Assembly: GCA_028716385.1 (NCBI GenBank)
Contig: JAQUPX010000003.1
Coordinates: forward strand, 124,001 to 188,000
DNA: 64,000 bases
Direction of reading: 5' to 3'
Source: a bacterium
Lineage (GTDB): Bacteria > Hydrothermota > UBA3073 > JACQXS01 > JAQTXJ01
In this document: piece by piece, positions 34,308-42,559 of the stretch
Layout of the letters: each line of letters begins with the position of its first letter
Numbering within the stretch: position 1 is the stretch's first letter
Program-made: the position numbers and the translations under genes
The notes under the pieces: generated by a model
The model's database searches: none
Seen by the model: only the letters and a program-made list of their open reading frames with translations
What the model was told of the DNA's origin: nothing

Positions 34308-34342
34308 ATAAGGGGACTAAGAATATATTAAAAACGTTATTA

Positions 34343-35149
34343 ATGGGAAAATTTAGAAGGATAAATAGTTTTATATATATTTTTTTAAAATATAAAAACT
34401 GGAAAAATATTATTCAAGATATAGAAAAAGAAAAGGATTGCAATGAAATCATATTCAGAGATGGAATTAGAATTAGCACTCCAAAGAATACTTTCTATTT
34501 CAGGGGAATAATAGAAAAAATATTTTTTAATAATATCTATACTCCTTCCGGGTTTTCTATTGGAAACAATGATATTATTGTAGACATAGGCGCTCATATT
34601 GGCGTATTTACATTATTTGCGGCGAGGAAAACAAAAAATATGGTTTACGCTTTCGAACCATTTAATGAAAATTTTGAGTTTCTAAATAACAATATTCATA
34701 CAAATAAATTGCATAATGTTGTTACTTATAATAAGGCAATCACTGATAAAACCGGGACAGAAAAATTATTTCTTTCCGAAAGCAGCGAAGGACATTTTAT
34801 TTTTAATAATTATGAAAATAAAAAACTTTATAAAAATGTTTCCAGCATCTCTTTACAATATATTATAGATAACATTATAGATAAAAGATTTAAACAAATT
34901 GATTTTTTAAAACTGGATTGCGAGGGAGCAGAAGGTTTAATATTGTCATCCACTCCGGAGGATTATCTTTTAAGAATTAAAAAAATAGTGATGGAATTTC
35001 ACGATACACGGTCATCGCTTAAACACGATGAGATTCTGGACTTGTTAAAAAAAATAGGGTTTGTTGTACGCTTAGATTGGGATGGGAAATCGTCTATCGG
35101 TTATATTTATGCTAAAAGAGAATGTGGTATGGTAACTAGTAGTAACTAA
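34343..35149 (+). CDS. FkbM-family methyltransferase
   Basis: 268 residues. SAM-binding motif VDIGAHIGVFTLFAA (about residues 80-94), VYAFEPFNENFEFLNNNI (the FkbM acidic/Pro segment) and IDFLKLDCEGAEGLIL (about 191-206) are characteristic. The family O-methylates sugars or other small molecules, often in surface polysaccharide clusters. The next genes are a GT39-type transferase and a GT2, which support a glycan role. No clear Shine-Dalgarno. Confidence 0.85.
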   Translation: MGKFRRINSFIYIFLKYKNWKNIIQDIEKEKDCNEIIFRDGIRISTPKNTFYFRGIIEKIFFNNIYTPSGFSIGNNDIIVDIGAHIGVFTLFAARKTKNMVYAFEPFNENFEFLNNNIHTNKLHNVVTYNKAITDKTGTEKLFLSESSEGHFIFNNYENKKLYKNVSSISLQYIIDNIIDKRFKQIDFLKLDCEGAEGLILSSTPEDYLLRIKKIVMEFHDTRSSLKHDEILDLLKKIGFVVRLDWDGKSSIGYIYAKRECGMVTSSN

Positions 35150-35185
35150 TGGTAATTAATAGGAATAAAAGAACAGGAAAGAAAA

Positions 35186-36580
35186 ATGAGAGATAAAATT
35201 AAAATAAATAATTGGGTTATACTTGTTATAATTGTGCTGATAGGAAGTATTTTAAGGTTATACCAATTGGGAACCGAAAGCATATGGCTTGATGAATCCG
35301 TAGGCATACAAAACGTCTACACCTCATTTACAGCTATGATACGAAACGTTATTTCCAATGACATCTCTCCCCCATTGTATTTCACTTTGTTATGGGGATG
35401 GATAAAACTTTTTGGCAGGAGCGAGATTGCAGTGCGTTTATTATCCGCAATTTTGGGAATAACGTCAATTTTATTGATGTATAAGTTAGGGAAACTCCTT
35501 TTCAGCAGAAAAGAAGCATTGGTCGGAGCATTCATATTTGCCATATCCAAACCGCCGATATGGGCATCGCAGGAAGCAAGAATGTATCCGTTATTCATAT
35601 TTTTAGTGCTTGCTTCAAGTATATTATTTATAAAATTTTGCACAACAAACAGTAAAAAAACATTATTCTTACTTACTTTTGTGAATATTCTGATTTCTTA
35701 TACCCATTTATACGGGTTGTTTTTTATATTATTTGAGGGGATTTATATTTTAGCTGCGAAAAGAGAGAAGTTAAAAGATTTCATTATATCAGGGATTATC
35801 ATAATTATTTGTTATATTCCGTGGATTATAGTTCTAAAGACTCAAATTCCAATGGGAGCAGGCAGTTGGATTGGGAGAGTAGGCGGGTTATCGGGTATTT
35901 ATTATATTATCTGGAAATTATCATCGGAATATAAATTATTGGTTTTAGCTTTCGGAACGCTTGCTATGTTTGGTGTTATCAGAGAATTCAAAGAACACAA
36001 CCGTTCAAATGTTTTGCTTTTACTTCTATGGATATTAACGCCGATAGTTATTGCATATACTTTATCTTATTTAATCAGGCCATTTTTAGATGCAAGATAT
36101 GTATTTTTTGTAGTGCCCGCATATTATTTACTGGTTGCAAGGGGAATATTTTGGTTAAAGAATAAAGTTGCTCAATCGTTAAGTTTATTGGTTATAACGG
36201 GAATAAGCGGGTATATTCTTTTTTCTTATTATACTACAATACAAAAAGAACAGTGGCGTGAAAGCGTTAAGTTTGTGGAAACGAGCGAACTGAAAGCCGA
36301 TGGAATTGTTATTACGGGAGGTTCAACAGCGTTTGAATACTATTATAATGGTAGCCTTCCTGCAGAATGCCTTCCATTTGCATTTCCTATGGCTCAGGGA
36401 ACCATAATTACGGACAGCATAAAAAATAGAATTGACAATATGCAAAATATCTGGTTTTTTAAGAGTGCTTACAATAATCCTAAATTGGGATTTGAAGAAT
36501 GGCTGAATGGGAAGTTTTGTATCAAGACGGAAAAGGATTTTTTTGGGATTAAAGTGTATTATTGTGAGAAGAAGGAATAA
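35186..36580 (+). CDS. Glycosyltransferase family 39-like membrane protein
   Basis: 464 residues with about ten transmembrane helices. The first periplasmic loop has the GT39/ArnT-like pattern LGTESIWLDESVGIQNV (Asp-Glu pair at about residues 36-37 being the catalytic region) and SPPLYFTLLWGWIKLFGRSEIAVRLLSA. Such proteins transfer a sugar from a polyprenyl-phosphate donor to proteins or lipids outside the membrane. Donor and acceptor unknown. The nearby GT2 at 39546 could make the polyprenyl-phosphate sugar. Confidence 0.85.
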   Translation: MRDKIKINNWVILVIIVLIGSILRLYQLGTESIWLDESVGIQNVYTSFTAMIRNVISNDISPPLYFTLLWGWIKLFGRSEIAVRLLSAILGITSILLMYKLGKLLFSRKEALVGAFIFAISKPPIWASQEARMYPLFIFLVLASSILFIKFCTTNSKKTLFLLTFVNILISYTHLYGLFFILFEGIYILAAKREKLKDFIISGIIIIICYIPWIIVLKTQIPMGAGSWIGRVGGLSGIYYIIWKLSSEYKLLVLAFGTLAMFGVIREFKEHNRSNVLLLLLWILTPIVIAYTLSYLIRPFLDARYVFFVVPAYYLLVARGIFWLKNKVAQSLSLLVITGISGYILFSYYTTIQKEQWRESVKFVETSELKADGIVITGGSTAFEYYYNGSLPAECLPFAFPMAQGTIITDSIKNRIDNMQNIWFFKSAYNNPKLGFEEWLNGKFCIKTEKDFFGIKVYYCEKKE

Positions 36581-36682
36581 TCTGCCACGAAAGCACTAAA
36601 GCACGAAAAGGAAGCACAAAATATAAAACATAGGATAAGGGAGTAGATAAGAAAGAATTCAGAGTAAATAGGAAATACATGG

Positions 36683-36702
36683 ATTCCCGCTTTCGCGGGA
36701 AT
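36683..36702. repeat. dRS3-like palindrome
   Basis: ATTCCCGCTTTCGCGGGAAT followed by GACAAACGG, just upstream of the first YCF48-like gene. The equivalent place before the second paralogue (38027-38053) holds a different repeat that also ends GAATGACAAACGG. Confidence 0.8.
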
Positions 36703-36728
36703 GACAAACGGGAAAACAAGGGAGAAAA

Positions 36729-37997
36729 ATGATGAAAAAAATGAAAAAAGTATATATTGCGGGAGTTTTGATTTTTGTATGTATTAATTGTATTTCTGCC
36801 CAAAACCAATGGTATAAACAAAACAGTGGAGTTACATCAAACTTTTTGGATATGTCTTTTGTGGATACGCTTAATGGGTGGGTAATCGGTGGATGGCCTG
36901 CATACCATACTTCTGACGGGGGAAGACACTGGGAAGCACAATTCCCTGTTGACAGTCCATACGGTGGCGGAGAGTGTATAGGTTTTAAGGATAGTTTAGA
37001 AGGTTGGGTAGGGGGCGGAGATGTAACAAATGGTAGTGGAACACTTCTTTATCATACTACAGATGGGGGTAAACATTGGGAAGGCAAAAAGGGAAAGACT
37101 ATACAAGTAGATTGGGTAGATGATATTGATATCCGTGACTCTACAGTAGGTTTTGTATTAGGAGAACATACTGATTGGTGCTCTACTTGGTACTCATGGA
37201 TATCTCCTTTATTTGGAACCAATATGAATGCATTTTCCCTTCCTGAATTTGGAGGTCACGAAATTCATTTCGTAGATTCATTACATGGATGGGTTATGGG
37301 GTATTATAATAGCGCTCACCTCTATTACACAAATACGGGACCTAACGGTCTAAAAATGATAGATTCTTCTTTTGATGTCAACAGTTTTTATTTTTCCGAT
37401 ACTCTTAACGGATGGGCGGTTAAAAATTCAGGCGTTATTTTACATAGCGAAGATGGCGGGAAAATATGGAATACTCAAACAAGCGGAGTGAATGATACGC
37501 TCACTTGTGTAGATTTTATTGATTCTCTAAATGGCTGGATAGTCGGGACAGGAGGATGTATTTTAAGAACAAGAGACGGAGGCAAACACTGGGATACGGA
37601 ATCAAGTCCTACGATAGAGAATTTAAGAAAAGTCCAGTTTATTGATAGTTCTCACGGATGGGCAGCCGGGGACAGCGGAACAATCTTGTATTATGGACCG
37701 TTTCAAGGGATAGAAAAAAAATCACCACCGCCAAGGCGGGGTGTCGCTACGCTCCAAATATCTCAAAATCCATTCGTTGAAAAAACAGTGGTTAGTGGTT
37801 TCACCTCAGGCGGATCAGAGAAAAGTAAAATACGGATTTATGATATAAGTGGGAAACTTATAGAAGAAACAAAAAACAACATTATCACCGCCAAGGCGGG
37901 ATGTTCCATAGGCAAAAACCTGAAACCGGGTATTTATTTTGTTAAGGTAAACGATTACAAACCACTAAAGATAGTTAAAATGAAAAAAATAAAGTAA
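36729..37997 (+). CDS. Secreted YCF48/BNR-repeat protein with C-terminal sorting domain (copy 1)
   Basis: 422 residues. Signal peptide (KVYIAGVLIFVCINCISAQ), then repeated blades of the type (F/V)xDxxxGW(V/A)(V/I)G....TxDGGxHW as in YCF48/BNR beta-propellers, and a C-terminal Ig-like sorting tail (ISQNPFVEKTVV, IRIYDISGK, LKPGIYFVKVN). Probably exported by a type IX-like route and anchored or released. The linker before the tail (about residues 330-350) is encoded by the palindrome CCGCCAAGGCGGGG (37728-37741) and other repeats. It is a tandem duplicate of the next gene, with N- and C-terminal parts nearly identical. Confidence 0.82.
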   Translation: MMKKMKKVYIAGVLIFVCINCISAQNQWYKQNSGVTSNFLDMSFVDTLNGWVIGGWPAYHTSDGGRHWEAQFPVDSPYGGGECIGFKDSLEGWVGGGDVTNGSGTLLYHTTDGGKHWEGKKGKTIQVDWVDDIDIRDSTVGFVLGEHTDWCSTWYSWISPLFGTNMNAFSLPEFGGHEIHFVDSLHGWVMGYYNSAHLYYTNTGPNGLKMIDSSFDVNSFYFSDTLNGWAVKNSGVILHSEDGGKIWNTQTSGVNDTLTCVDFIDSLNGWIVGTGGCILRTRDGGKHWDTESSPTIENLRKVQFIDSSHGWAAGDSGTILYYGPFQGIEKKSPPPRRGVATLQISQNPFVEKTVVSGFTSGGSEKSKIRIYDISGKLIEETKNNIITAKAGCSIGKNLKPGIYFVKVNDYKPLKIVKMKKIK

Positions 37998-38026
37998 CAA
38001 TAGTAAGCAAGAAGACAGGGAAAAAT

Positions 38027-38053
38027 GAGATTCTTCACTTCGTTCAGAATGAC
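38027..38053. repeat. GATTCTTCAC...GAATGAC hairpin repeat
   Basis: GAGATTCTTCACTTCG followed by TTCAGAATGAC, an inverted repeat with tip ACTTCGT. A second identical copy is at 45798-45824, and tip-swapped relatives are at 14248 and 34247. Confidence 0.8.
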
Positions 38054-38078
38054 AAACGGAGAGAAGTAGGGGAGAAAA

Positions 38079-39389
38079 ATGAGGAAAATATATATTGCGG
38101 GAGTTTTGATTTTTGTATGTATTAATTGTATTTCTGCCCAAAACCAATGGTATAAACAAAACAGTGGAGTTACATCAAATTTTTCGGATATGTCCTTTGT
38201 TGATACGCTTAATGGATGGGTAATTGGTGGATGGCCTGCATACCATACTTCTGACGGGGGAAGACACTGGGGAGCACAAGTCCCTGTTGATAGTCCATAT
38301 TGTGGTGGGAATTGTATAGGTTTTAAGGATAGTTTAGAGGGTTGGGCAGGCGGGAGTATGGTATATTCAGAAGGAACTCTCCTTTACCACACCACAGATG
38401 AAGGTAATCACTGGGGTTCCGCCAAAAAAGAAAAAATGCAACTTTATTCCATTCACGACATTAATATCTATAATTCAACTTGTGGAGTCGCAATAGGATA
38501 TCGATGGGGCAGCGGAGTTGGCTCAGATTACGACTCATGGATACTTCCCCTATTTGGCATTCATGGACAAACCAAACATTTTGATGATGGGTCTGATGGA
38601 TACAAAACTTGTTTTCTCGATTCTTTGCACGGATGGTATGCAGAGGTTCATATATCATCGGTAATTATTAGCGACGACACATTTTTACTTTATTACACAA
38701 ATATGGGGCTTGATAGCTTGAAAGTAATAGATTCTTCTTTTTATGCCAATGATTTTGATTTTTCTGACACACTTAACGGATGGGCTGTTAAAAATTCAGG
38801 CGTTATTTTACATAGCGAAGATGGCGGTAAAGTATGGAATACTCAAACAAGCGGAGTGAATGATACGCTCGCTTGTGTAGATTTTATTGATTCTCTAAAT
38901 GGCTGGATAGTCGGGACAGGAGGATGTATTTTAAGAACAAGAGACGGCGGCAACCACTGGGATGCTGAATCAAGTCCTACGATAGAGAATTTACGAAAAG
39001 TCCAGTTTATTGATAGTTCTCACGGATGGGCAGTCGGAGACAACGGAACAATCTTATATTATGGACCGTTTCAAGGGATAGAAGAAAAATTAAATATTAA
39101 AAATCAAAAATTAAATATAGAGGCGAAACCGAATCCGTTTGTTCAGTCAACAGTAGTCAGTTATTCCGCCTCAGGCGGATTTCGCTCTGCTCAACAAGAA
39201 AAAGATAAAGAAATAAAAATACAGGTTTATGATATAAGTGGGAAACTGGTAGAAGAAACAAAAAGCAATATTATCACCGCCAAGGCGGGATGTTCCATAG
39301 GCAAAAACCTGAAACCGGGAATATATTTTGTTAAGGTAAACGATTACAAACCACTAAAGATAGTTAAAATGAAAAAAATAGCAAAATAA
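38079..39389 (+). CDS. Secreted YCF48/BNR-repeat protein with C-terminal sorting domain (copy 2)
   Basis: 436 residues, tandem paralogue of 36729-37997: nearly the same signal peptide, first blades (GWVIGGWPAYHTSDGGRHW) and last blades (SGVILHSEDGG, TGGCILRTRDGG), with a divergent centre. The sorting tail carries two repeat-encoded insertions: TCCGCCTCAGGCGGA at 39165-39179 (giving SASGG) and CCGCCAAGGCGGG at 39277-39289 (giving TAKAG). Exported by the same route as copy 1; function unknown, perhaps a cell-surface or extracellular binding protein. Confidence 0.82.
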   Translation: MRKIYIAGVLIFVCINCISAQNQWYKQNSGVTSNFSDMSFVDTLNGWVIGGWPAYHTSDGGRHWGAQVPVDSPYCGGNCIGFKDSLEGWAGGSMVYSEGTLLYHTTDEGNHWGSAKKEKMQLYSIHDINIYNSTCGVAIGYRWGSGVGSDYDSWILPLFGIHGQTKHFDDGSDGYKTCFLDSLHGWYAEVHISSVIISDDTFLLYYTNMGLDSLKVIDSSFYANDFDFSDTLNGWAVKNSGVILHSEDGGKVWNTQTSGVNDTLACVDFIDSLNGWIVGTGGCILRTRDGGNHWDAESSPTIENLRKVQFIDSSHGWAVGDNGTILYYGPFQGIEEKLNIKNQKLNIEAKPNPFVQSTVVSYSASGGFRSAQQEKDKEIKIQVYDISGKLVEETKSNIITAKAGCSIGKNLKPGIYFVKVNDYKPLKIVKMKKIAK

Positions 39390-39400
39390 CAAAAATAGTG

Positions 39401-39461
39401 GATTCCCGCCACCGCCATAGCGGGGTCTAAGGACTTTCGCCATAGCGGACGAGGGAATGAC
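39401..39461. repeat. Nested palindrome repeat
   Basis: GATTCCCG and CGAGGGAATGAC are the outer arms of the dRS3-like family; the inside is filled with CCACCGCCATAGCGGGG and CTTTCGCCATAGCGGACG segments, so other palindromes have been inserted into the tip. Confidence 0.7.
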
Positions 39462-39464
39462 AAA

Positions 39465-39517
39465 CCCAGCTGAGCTGGACAAGTTAGACTAATGTTCCTT
39501 ATGGAACAAAGTCTAAC
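39465..39517. repeat. Composite double-hairpin repeat
   Basis: CCCAGCTGAGCTGG, ACAAG, then TTAGACT....AGTCTAA arms with inner hairpin GTTCCTTATGGAAC. The outer arms differ from 25527 and 32721 by a compensating change (G/A and its partner), so the pairing is conserved. Confidence 0.75.
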
Positions 39518-39545
39518 TAGCAGAGGAAAGTAGAGAGGATAAGAT

Positions 39546-40436
39546 ATGGGAAAACTTTTATTATACGGGATGCATTTTATCGCTATTGCATTCGCATTAA
39601 GAATAATTGACATTGTTTTTACACTCAAGATTATAAATATATGTTCGATTCTTTTTTATTCCGGGGTTGTACTTGTATTGCTAAATTTTATTTTTTCTTT
39701 GATGTTCCGATACAAAAGAGCAATAATGGTTAAGCCCCTAAAGGACGAGAAAATATGCGTAGCCGTTACTGCTTATAACGATGAGCTTTCTATCGGTGGA
39801 GCAGTAAAAGATTTCCGTCAAATTCCATTTGTCAATGAAGTAATAGTAGTAGATAATAACTGCAAGGACAGAACGATTGAGTTTGCCAAAAAAGAAGGGG
39901 CAAATATAGTAGTAGAAGAGGTGCAGGGATACGGCGCGGCTTGTATGCGCGGATTAAAAGAAGCAAGTAAGAGAGGAGATATAATTGTTTTAGTAGAAGG
40001 AGACGGGACTTTTTCGGCTCGCGATTTAAATAAATTCGTCAGTTACCTTGAAAATGCGGATATGGTAGTCGGAACAAGAACTACACGGGAGTTAAGCAGC
40101 GCCGACTGCCAGATGAGCTGGTTTATACAATACGGGAATATATTTATGGCAAAATTAATACAGTTAGTATATTTTGACACAAGGCTTACGGATATCGGGT
40201 GCACTTACAGAATTATAAGAAAAGAAGCTTTAGATAAAATCATAGGACAACTAAAAGTTACGAGTAACCATTTTTCCTGCGAAATGATACTTATAGCGTT
40301 AAAAAATAAGTTAAAAATAATTGAAATACCTATAACTTTTAGGAAACGAATAGGCGAAAGCAAAGGAGTAGGTGGGAATATGTGGCGCGGATTAAAAACC
40401 GGGTTTAGAATGTGGTGGCTGATATTGAGAATATGA
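39546..40436 (+). CDS. Glycosyltransferase family 2, polyprenyl-phosphate sugar synthase type
   Basis: 296 residues. Two N-terminal membrane helices (residues about 5-55) precede a GT2 domain: ICVAVTAYNDELSIGGAV, VVDNNCKDRTIEFAK, and the DxD-like VEGDGTFSARD, then DIGCTYRIIRKEAL. This resembles DPM1/polyprenyl-phosphate mannose-type enzymes, which load sugars on polyprenyl phosphate for GT39 enzymes such as the one at 35186. The N-terminal helices are unusual for DPM1 but known in bacterial forms. No operon partner directly follows. Confidence 0.85.
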   Translation: MGKLLLYGMHFIAIAFALRIIDIVFTLKIINICSILFYSGVVLVLLNFIFSLMFRYKRAIMVKPLKDEKICVAVTAYNDELSIGGAVKDFRQIPFVNEVIVVDNNCKDRTIEFAKKEGANIVVEEVQGYGAACMRGLKEASKRGDIIVLVEGDGTFSARDLNKFVSYLENADMVVGTRTTRELSSADCQMSWFIQYGNIFMAKLIQLVYFDTRLTDIGCTYRIIRKEALDKIIGQLKVTSNHFSCEMILIALKNKLKIIEIPITFRKRIGESKGVGGNMWRGLKTGFRMWWLILRI

Positions 40437-40524
40437 ACGGAGCAAGAAAATTAGCCACAGATTGACACAGAATTACACTGAAAATAAAAAAAGATAAAGA
40501 ACAAAAGCAGACAATAAAATTTTT

Positions 40525-40628
40525 CACTCCCCGCAAAACATGCGGGGGAATCCGCCTTCCGCCAAGAAAACTGGCGGACAGGATCTACGACTTTCGCCAT
40601 ACCTACGGTAGGTAAACAGGAATGACAA
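40525..40628. repeat. Long nested palindrome repeat
   Basis: A CCCCGCAAAACATGCGGGG hairpin, CCGCCTTCCGCCAAG... and ACCTACGGTAGGT palindromes placed one inside another, ending CAGGAATGAC. It resembles a dRS3-like or GATTCT-type element whose tip was filled by further repeats. Confidence 0.6.
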
Positions 40629-40693
40629 ACGGGTGAACACAAAAAAAGGTGCACAAAAAAAAGGAAAGGCAGGTAAAATTAATTTAAGCACGA

Positions 40694-42079
40694 ATGAATA
40701 AAAAAGTATTATTAATAAATCCTTCGCAGTTTCAGTCGTATACTAACGTAAAAATTAAAGGCGGGGCAATTTACTCGCCCTCACTGACACTTGCGGTTCT
40801 TGCAGCTCCACTGGTCAAAGCAGGACACAACGTAAGAATATTAGATTTAAATAAAGAACCCGACCTCGACTCTGTTTTAAAGACTTTTTCGCCGGATTTT
40901 GTCGGTATCACTTTTACCACACTATTATTTGAAGAAGCCCGCCGGATTTGCCGGATGATCAAATCGTATTCCAAAGATATCATAATAATAAGCGGCGGGG
41001 CTCATTCTACTGCACTCCCAACGGAAACATTAAAAGAATTAGACATAGATATTGCAGTAATCGGGGAAGGAGATTTCTCACTTTTGAAAATTATTAACGG
41101 GGAGAATACTGACACCATTCCCGGCATCACTTGTAAAAAAGATGGGGAAATAAAAATTAATCCCTGTGGGGATTATATTGAAGACTTAGATAGTTTGCCA
41201 TTGCCGGCGTGGGATTTAATAAACATATCCCAATACAAAACGACTCCTCTTTTATCGCGCGCCAGTCCGGCAGGTTGGATTGAGACAAGCAGGGGATGTC
41301 CTTATACCTGCGGGTACTGCACAAAAAACATTTTCGGCACAAAATTCCGATTTAAGTCGGTTAATAGAGTAATAGAAGAAATAGAACATATGTTAAAATT
41401 GGGATTCAAAGAGCTTCACATTGCAGACGATAATTTTACAATGGATACGGCGCGGGCAAAACAAATTTGCGAGGAAATTTTGCGCCGCAATCTTAAATTT
41501 CCATGGGCTACGGTCACGGGGATAAGAATAGACCGCGTAGATAAAGAATTACTGGAATTGATGTATAAAGCAGGATGCTACCGTGTTTATTTTGGAATAG
41601 AATCGGGAGACCAGACAATCCTTAATAAAATAAAGAAAGGCATAAGTTTAAATAAAATAAGGGAAGTCGTTGAAATGTCAAAAAACACAGGACTTGAGGT
41701 GTTTGGTTTTTTTATGGCAGCATTGCCCGGGGAGACGGAAGATTCAATAAAAAAAACTATAGCGTTTGCAAAATCACTTCCGCTTGATATGGCAAAAATG
41801 TCAATTACGGTGCCATTACCGGGGACTGCGTTATTTAAGGAATTAGATAAAGGCGGATTCATCAAGACTTACGACTGGTCAAAGTATAATTTATATGTCC
41901 CGGCAAGAGATGTCTATCAACATCCCACGGTGAGTTGGGATATCGTAGAAAAATATTTTAACAGGTTTTACAGGGAGTTTTATTTCAGGCCCGGGTATAT
42001 GCTGAATTTCGCGAAGAAAAACCTGATAAGAAAGGATTTTTTCAGTATGGTAAAGATACTTCTCGAGACGAAGTGGTAG
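40694..42079 (+). CDS. B12-binding domain radical SAM protein
   Basis: 461 residues. The N-terminal cobalamin-binding-like domain (LINPSQFQ, SPSLTLAVLAAPLVKAGHNVRILDLN, DIAVIGEGDFSLL) is followed by the radical SAM motif SRGCPYTCGYCTKN (CxxxCxxC, about residues 200-213) and FGIESGDQTILNKIKKGI. This class often methylates or rearranges unactivated carbons, for example in lipids or hopanoids. Substrate unknown. The gene stands alone after repeats. Confidence 0.88.
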   Translation: MNKKVLLINPSQFQSYTNVKIKGGAIYSPSLTLAVLAAPLVKAGHNVRILDLNKEPDLDSVLKTFSPDFVGITFTTLLFEEARRICRMIKSYSKDIIIISGGAHSTALPTETLKELDIDIAVIGEGDFSLLKIINGENTDTIPGITCKKDGEIKINPCGDYIEDLDSLPLPAWDLINISQYKTTPLLSRASPAGWIETSRGCPYTCGYCTKNIFGTKFRFKSVNRVIEEIEHMLKLGFKELHIADDNFTMDTARAKQICEEILRRNLKFPWATVTGIRIDRVDKELLELMYKAGCYRVYFGIESGDQTILNKIKKGISLNKIREVVEMSKNTGLEVFGFFMAALPGETEDSIKKTIAFAKSLPLDMAKMSITVPLPGTALFKELDKGGFIKTYDWSKYNLYVPARDVYQHPTVSWDIVEKYFNRFYREFYFRPGYMLNFAKKNLIRKDFFSMVKILLETKW

Positions 42080-42559
42080 CCTGCCTAAACAGAAAGAATT
42101 TGCACGCATCTACCAAACAAAATGGTAGACAGGGATTTCCACAGATTAAGACGGATTTACACAGATTGAAAAACAGACAGAAAGATTTAGGAAAACTACA
42201 ACAGAAAACAGAAAGAATTTTTTAGCCACAGAATAGCACAGAAAAAAGAGTTTCTCACGAAAAGCCCGGCGGAGCCGGATAACTTAGTCCGCCTGAGGCG
42301 GAAATGCTTCTACGTCGCAAAGAAAAATAAAGGAAACAAAAATTAACAGGGATTGAAAGAGATTAAAACAGCGGGCAGAAAGAGAAAAGCAACCACCCCG
42401 CCAAAGCGGGGTAAAATCCAAACACGAAAAAAAGAGATTTTCAACGCAGAGTTCGCAGAGAAAAATAACAGAAAGATACATATACGACACGTAACAATTT
42501 GGTTGACAATTGCGTTTTTTTATAGCATATTTCACTTTAATATATAGGGGGATAATATT
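42080..42559. repeat. Repeat-rich spacer
   Basis: Contains TTCCACAGATTAAGACGGATTT words, a CCCGGCGGAGCCGG hairpin (about 42265), TCCGCCTGAGGCGGA (about 42287), ACCACCCCGCCAAAGCGGGG (about 42391) and CGCAGAGTTCGCAGAG words. The last 60 bases hold the promoter of the next gene. Confidence 0.65.
42503..42531 (+). promoter_or_regulatory. Candidate sigma70-type promoter
   Basis: TTGACA at 42503-42508 and CATATT at 42526-42531 (spacing 17). AGGGGG lies about 8 bases before the start codon at 42560. Confidence 0.45.

Larger units (their letters stand above)
33917..34342. repeat. Repeat-rich spacer
   Basis: Contains GGATTTTAGATT-type words, a CCAGCTGAGCTGG hairpin (34031), CCAGCCC....GGGCTGG, CACGGATGAACACGGATT, a dRS3-like palindrome (34211) and a long nested hairpin (34247-34307). 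No gene seen. Confidence 0.65.
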
